64,000 nt of DNA, taken from assembly GCF_008728195.1 (NCBI RefSeq), contig NZ_CP031598.1, forward strand, positions 992,001 through 1,056,000, in the 5' to 3' direction. How positions within the stretch are numbered: position 1 is the first letter of the stretch; each line of letters opens with the position of its first letter. The DNA comes from Roseovarius indicus (lineage in GTDB: Bacteria > Pseudomonadota > Alphaproteobacteria > Rhodobacterales > Rhodobacteraceae). Made by a program: the position numbers and the translations under genes. The notes under the pieces were generated by a model, which had not been told where the DNA came from, ran no database searches, and worked only from the letters and a program-made list of their open reading frames with translations. Positions 61,396 to 64,000 of the stretch are shown here, in pieces.

Positions 61396-63939
61396 ATGTC
61401 TTCAGTACTGAAACTTTTCCGCCTTACATTCTTTCTGGTTCTCTACTTCTTTATATGCATGTTTGCGGTGATCACTCTGCTTCAGGATTGGTCTGATGGT
61501 GCACAGATGCTGTTTTCGTTCGGTGTTCCTGTCGTTCTGGTCTGGTGGCAAGAAAAACGGAAATCGCGGAAAGTCGCTGCAAAAGCGCCAGCCGGGGGAA
61601 GTTACGAAACTCGAACATCGCGACCTGAGCCGGTGCCGCGCCCAAGTGCCTACGAGAAGCGTATAGAGCGTGAGCGCGAACGAACTCGCGGAGCCATTGC
61701 GTCCAAAGCGCCAGCTGCCGTTCAAGCCTATTCCCCACCAAAGCAGGACTACGCTGAAATCGTTCTGCCTGGAAAGTCTGCGGCGCCGGAACTTGCAGCG
61801 GCCGCTGAACGAAACCAGCCCTCGCGAGTGACATCGCGCGCATCGACCCGATCAACGAAAAGCGGGTGGGTTCCGTCAAGCGAAGCTGCTAGCGTGGCCG
61901 GCCGCAACATCGGCGGGATGGTCTATGTCGGCACGCCTCCCTTGTTGAACACCTACGGGTATCGTGACAAATGCCGAGCCTATATCGATCCGTCCCTGTC
62001 GGTCGCGCGCTCTGGCGCCGACAAAGCTGGTGAAGGTATGCCCTACTGGCCAGGGTACTCGGATATCTCACCTCAGTGCCGGGCGACCTACCTCGATTGG
62101 CTGGCCAGCGGGCGAAACGATGCCTCATATAACCCCGGGTACATGTTCCTGTACTTTTATGGGCTGGAGCGTCGCTTCTTCGTCGATCAGTCCAACGAAG
62201 ATGCCAAGGATATCGTCCAGGAAGTCCGGCGGCTGCAGTCACTTTACCCTGACAACCACTCCGTCAGGCGCTATTTGGGCGAGTTCCTCGACATTGCGAT
62301 GCTTGCCGAAACCGACCTCGACGCTATCGAGCCGATTTTCGAGAAGCAGGGCTGGGAACTTCCGTTCTCACTCAAATACGCAATCGGAGCCCGGATCGAC
62401 AAAGGAGAAAACCTGACAGCTGATTGGTTGCTGAGTTGGTTCATCTGCCATCCGGAAACAAATCTGAGAACTCCTGCGACGCGGTGTCGTGACGAGTTCG
62501 TCGCTCTTTTCCGCATGCGGTTTGATCGGCGTTTTCCTAGTGGGCTCAAGGTGACCAAACCCCGGAAATCACTCACGGCATCCTATCGAGCCGCTTCCAG
62601 CGAATTTCAGGGGGCCGCCAACCCAACCGTGGACGGGAAGCCAGTCCCGGATATTTCCGGCCTGCGCAAACCGGTCGAGATTGCCCAGGAGTTGGCTGAT
62701 GAGGTGATGAACGATCTCGAAAAGCTCAGTCGCGTCTTGGGCCGAAATCCTGATGGCCGCGGAAGCCTGGAAGCGCATGCCTTGCTACCCTCTGAACTGT
62801 GGGATGTCTTCCCATCAGAGGAAATGGACCGCTTGAAATCTTGGGCAAGCACTATAGTCGATCGGGGAGTATTGGTGCCGCTTGAAGAGGTGATCGGACG
62901 TTTGGAGGGAGAAACGAGCGAGAAGATCGGGAAACGGCAGATGACAGGAGCGGCAGACGCGCTCGCCCGCCTCGGTTTCGGTCTGGCGCCCGACCCTCGG
63001 TTTGCACTCCGGTCGCCCAAGGCGGAGGAGCCTGTTGTTCTGTTTCGTCTGGGCGAACCCATCGAAAGACTGGAGGAAGTTTCCGACAGCTATCGAAGCG
63101 CCCTGATTGAATTGGCACTTGGGACGTTCGTTGCTCATGCGGATGGTCGCATCGCGGAGCCTGAGCGCAGGGCGCTGGAGGATCAGGTTTCCGCCGCGGA
63201 CCTAAGCGATCAGGAAAGCCGCAGGCTGCGCGCAAACCTTGAATGGTTCCTCGCGGTACCACCGGACATGACGCTCTTGCGCCGCAAACTGAAGGAAGTG
63301 GGCCAAGACGGCCAGGCCGCTATGCGGGCAGCGCTGGTTGGTGCAGCACATGCCGATGGCATTATTCACTCCGACGAAGTTGCAAGTATCGAGAAAATCT
63401 ACAAGGCTTTGGGTCTTGACCCTGCGCTTGCCTACTCGGACCTGCATGCCGGCGAAGTTGCGGATGGACCTCGCACTGTTCGTGCCTCGCAGCCGGGTCG
63501 CCCTGGCGAAGCGATACCTGATCTTGAGAAGGCCAGCGGACCCAAACTCGATGCTACGCGGATCGCGGCGATCCGTTCCGACACCGAGCGTGTTTCGTCC
63601 GTCCTCGGTAAGATTTTCGACGTCGAGGAAGAAGAGACCGGTGTCTTCGCGCCTGCCAACCAAAGCCAGTTGGCAGGGCTTGACCCGAAACACGGCGCCC
63701 TCGTGCTTGAACTGATTGTTCGCGAGCATTGGTCTGAGACCGAATTCGGGAAGATCTGCGCCTCGCATGGTTTGATGGCATCCGGGGCTTTGGAAGTCGT
63801 GAATGAATGGGCTTTTGAGACCTACGATGAAGCGCTGCTCGACGAGTATGATGGATATGACGTGTCTCCGGAGATTGCCGAGGCGGTAAAAGAAAAGATG
63901 AGTGCGGAGGGCAGGGATGTCGAAGTTGAAACCACGTGA
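61396..63939 (+). CDS. membrane-anchored TerB_N/TerB/TerB_C protein (Shango SngA-like)
   Basis: An 847-aa protein. Two hydrophobic helices (about 8-29 and 36-51) are followed by a low-complexity basic/Pro-rich linker to ~150. A TerB_N-like domain (~155-360) begins Trp-Val-Pro-Ser and contains Arg-Ala-Tyr-Ile-Asp-Pro and Tyr-Trp-Pro-Gly-Tyr. A TerB-like region (~565-680) has two Ala-His-Ala-Asp-Gly helices, and a TerB_C-like end follows. TerB-domain protein plus ATPase plus helicase is the gene set of the Shango phage-defence system. The next gene overlaps it by 23 bp and looks like the ATPase. Start ATG 61396 lies 10 nt after GAGGG. Confidence 0.82.
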   Translation: MSSVLKLFRLTFFLVLYFFICMFAVITLLQDWSDGAQMLFSFGVPVVLVWWQEKRKSRKVAAKAPAGGSYETRTSRPEPVPRPSAYEKRIERERERTRGAIASKAPAAVQAYSPPKQDYAEIVLPGKSAAPELAAAAERNQPSRVTSRASTRSTKSGWVPSSEAASVAGRNIGGMVYVGTPPLLNTYGYRDKCRAYIDPSLSVARSGADKAGEGMPYWPGYSDISPQCRATYLDWLASGRNDASYNPGYMFLYFYGLERRFFVDQSNEDAKDIVQEVRRLQSLYPDNHSVRRYLGEFLDIAMLAETDLDAIEPIFEKQGWELPFSLKYAIGARIDKGENLTADWLLSWFICHPETNLRTPATRCRDEFVALFRMRFDRRFPSGLKVTKPRKSLTASYRAASSEFQGAANPTVDGKPVPDISGLRKPVEIAQELADEVMNDLEKLSRVLGRNPDGRGSLEAHALLPSELWDVFPSEEMDRLKSWASTIVDRGVLVPLEEVIGRLEGETSEKIGKRQMTGAADALARLGFGLAPDPRFALRSPKAEEPVVLFRLGEPIERLEEVSDSYRSALIELALGTFVAHADGRIAEPERRALEDQVSAADLSDQESRRLRANLEWFLAVPPDMTLLRRKLKEVGQDGQAAMRAALVGAAHADGIIHSDEVASIEKIYKALGLDPALAYSDLHAGEVADGPRTVRASQPGRPGEAIPDLEKASGPKLDATRIAAIRSDTERVSSVLGKIFDVEEEETGVFAPANQSQLAGLDPKHGALVLELIVREHWSETEFGKICASHGLMASGALEVVNEWAFETYDEALLDEYDGYDVSPEIAEAVKEKMSAEGRDVEVETT

Positions 63940-64000
63940 ACGCGATGCAATCGTACAGGCGCTTCGGGCCGGGGTCGTGCCCAAGCTCGGTTTGCGTCAT
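63917..64000 (+). CDS. start of an ATP-binding protein (SngB/DUF2791-like), cut by the window end
   Basis: Twenty-eight codons to the last base, in a frame overlapping the end of the TerB gene, with GGAGGGCAGGG just before the ATG. The start reads Glu-Arg-Asp-Ala-Ile-Val-Gln-Ala-Leu-Arg-Ala-Gly-Val-Val-Pro. This Leu-Arg-Ala-Gly-Val-Val-Pro opening is typical of DUF2791/BrxD-type P-loop ATPases, which follow TerB proteins in Shango loci. The ATP-binding motifs lie outside the window, so this is a prediction from a short stretch. Confidence 0.6.
   Translation, partial: MSKLKPRERDAIVQALRAGVVPKLGLRH

Noticed and set aside
1..64000. tRNA, rRNA or CRISPR arrays
   Set aside because: No cloverleaf-like segment, rRNA stretch or regularly spaced repeat was noticed on reading. 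A covariance-model scan was not possible.

Overview
The window looks like chromosomal DNA of an alphaproteobacterium, most likely a marine or soil member of the Rhodobacterales. The reasons are high GC with strongly GC-biased codons, several TRAP transporters (DctPQM and TAXI types), a DUF6525 protein and a Zur-box-controlled zinc metallochaperone operon. No rRNA, tRNA or CRISPR array was seen.

Layout. (1) 1-2505: the end of a TRAP permease, an Asp/Glu-racemase-family enzyme and a gamma-glutamyltransferase homologue. (2) 3115-6912: htpX (minus), then divergently two COG0523 zinc-chaperone GTPases and a DUF6525 gene behind two inverted repeats, one a near-consensus Zur box. (3) 6978-9450: a decayed stretch with a broken Fur/Zur gene, a broken SnoaL-like gene, a frameshifted NADP-reductase gene and a dehydrogenase tail. 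(4) 9622-34763: a catabolic island with a GntR regulator, hydantoinase A/B, a BKACE enzyme, an SDR, a complete Liv-type ABC importer, a fluoroacetate-dehalogenase homologue, an aminotransferase, an Asp/Glu racemase homologue, IclR, an FAD amine oxidase, a ThDP enzyme, an aldehyde dehydrogenase and an oligopeptide-type ABC importer. A TTGATCA-type repeat sits before gntR, hyuA and the peptide-binding protein, which suggests one local regulon. (5) 34928-35619: a dead IS6-family transposase. (6) 35955-45582: a GntR-led operon with an acyl-CoA ligase, a TAXI-TRAP importer, an aconitase-family hydratase (large and small subunits), an isocitrate-lyase/PEP-mutase-family lyase and two YrdC-domain paralogues. 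It resembles an alkylmaleate/alkylmalate degradation route. (7) 45806-56050: a LysR-led operon with GST, DctPQM, FAH-family hydrolase, Ldh2-type dehydrogenase, TfdA-type dioxygenase, flavin reductase, MDR dehydrogenase and an AbrB-family membrane protein. (8) 56375-57599: a complete IS3-family element. (9) 57966-64000: a putative defence island.

The defence island is the most unusual part. On the minus strand, four tightly coupled genes (order of transcription) encode a 127-aa Gly-rich protein beginning Met-Gly-Ser-Thr-Gly, a PfkB-kinase/nucleoside-deoxyribosyltransferase fusion, a QueC-like enzyme and an HhH-GPD DNA-glycosylase-like protein. QueC-like and HhH glycosylase-like genes are known as accessories of type IV CBASS, but no CD-NTase is present here. 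I propose a separate nucleobase-based system in which the QueC-like enzyme modifies the small protein, perhaps at its N-terminal glycine. This is inference. On the plus strand a membrane-anchored TerB_N/TerB/TerB_C protein is followed by the start of an ATPase gene, which matches the beginning of a Shango-type defence locus.
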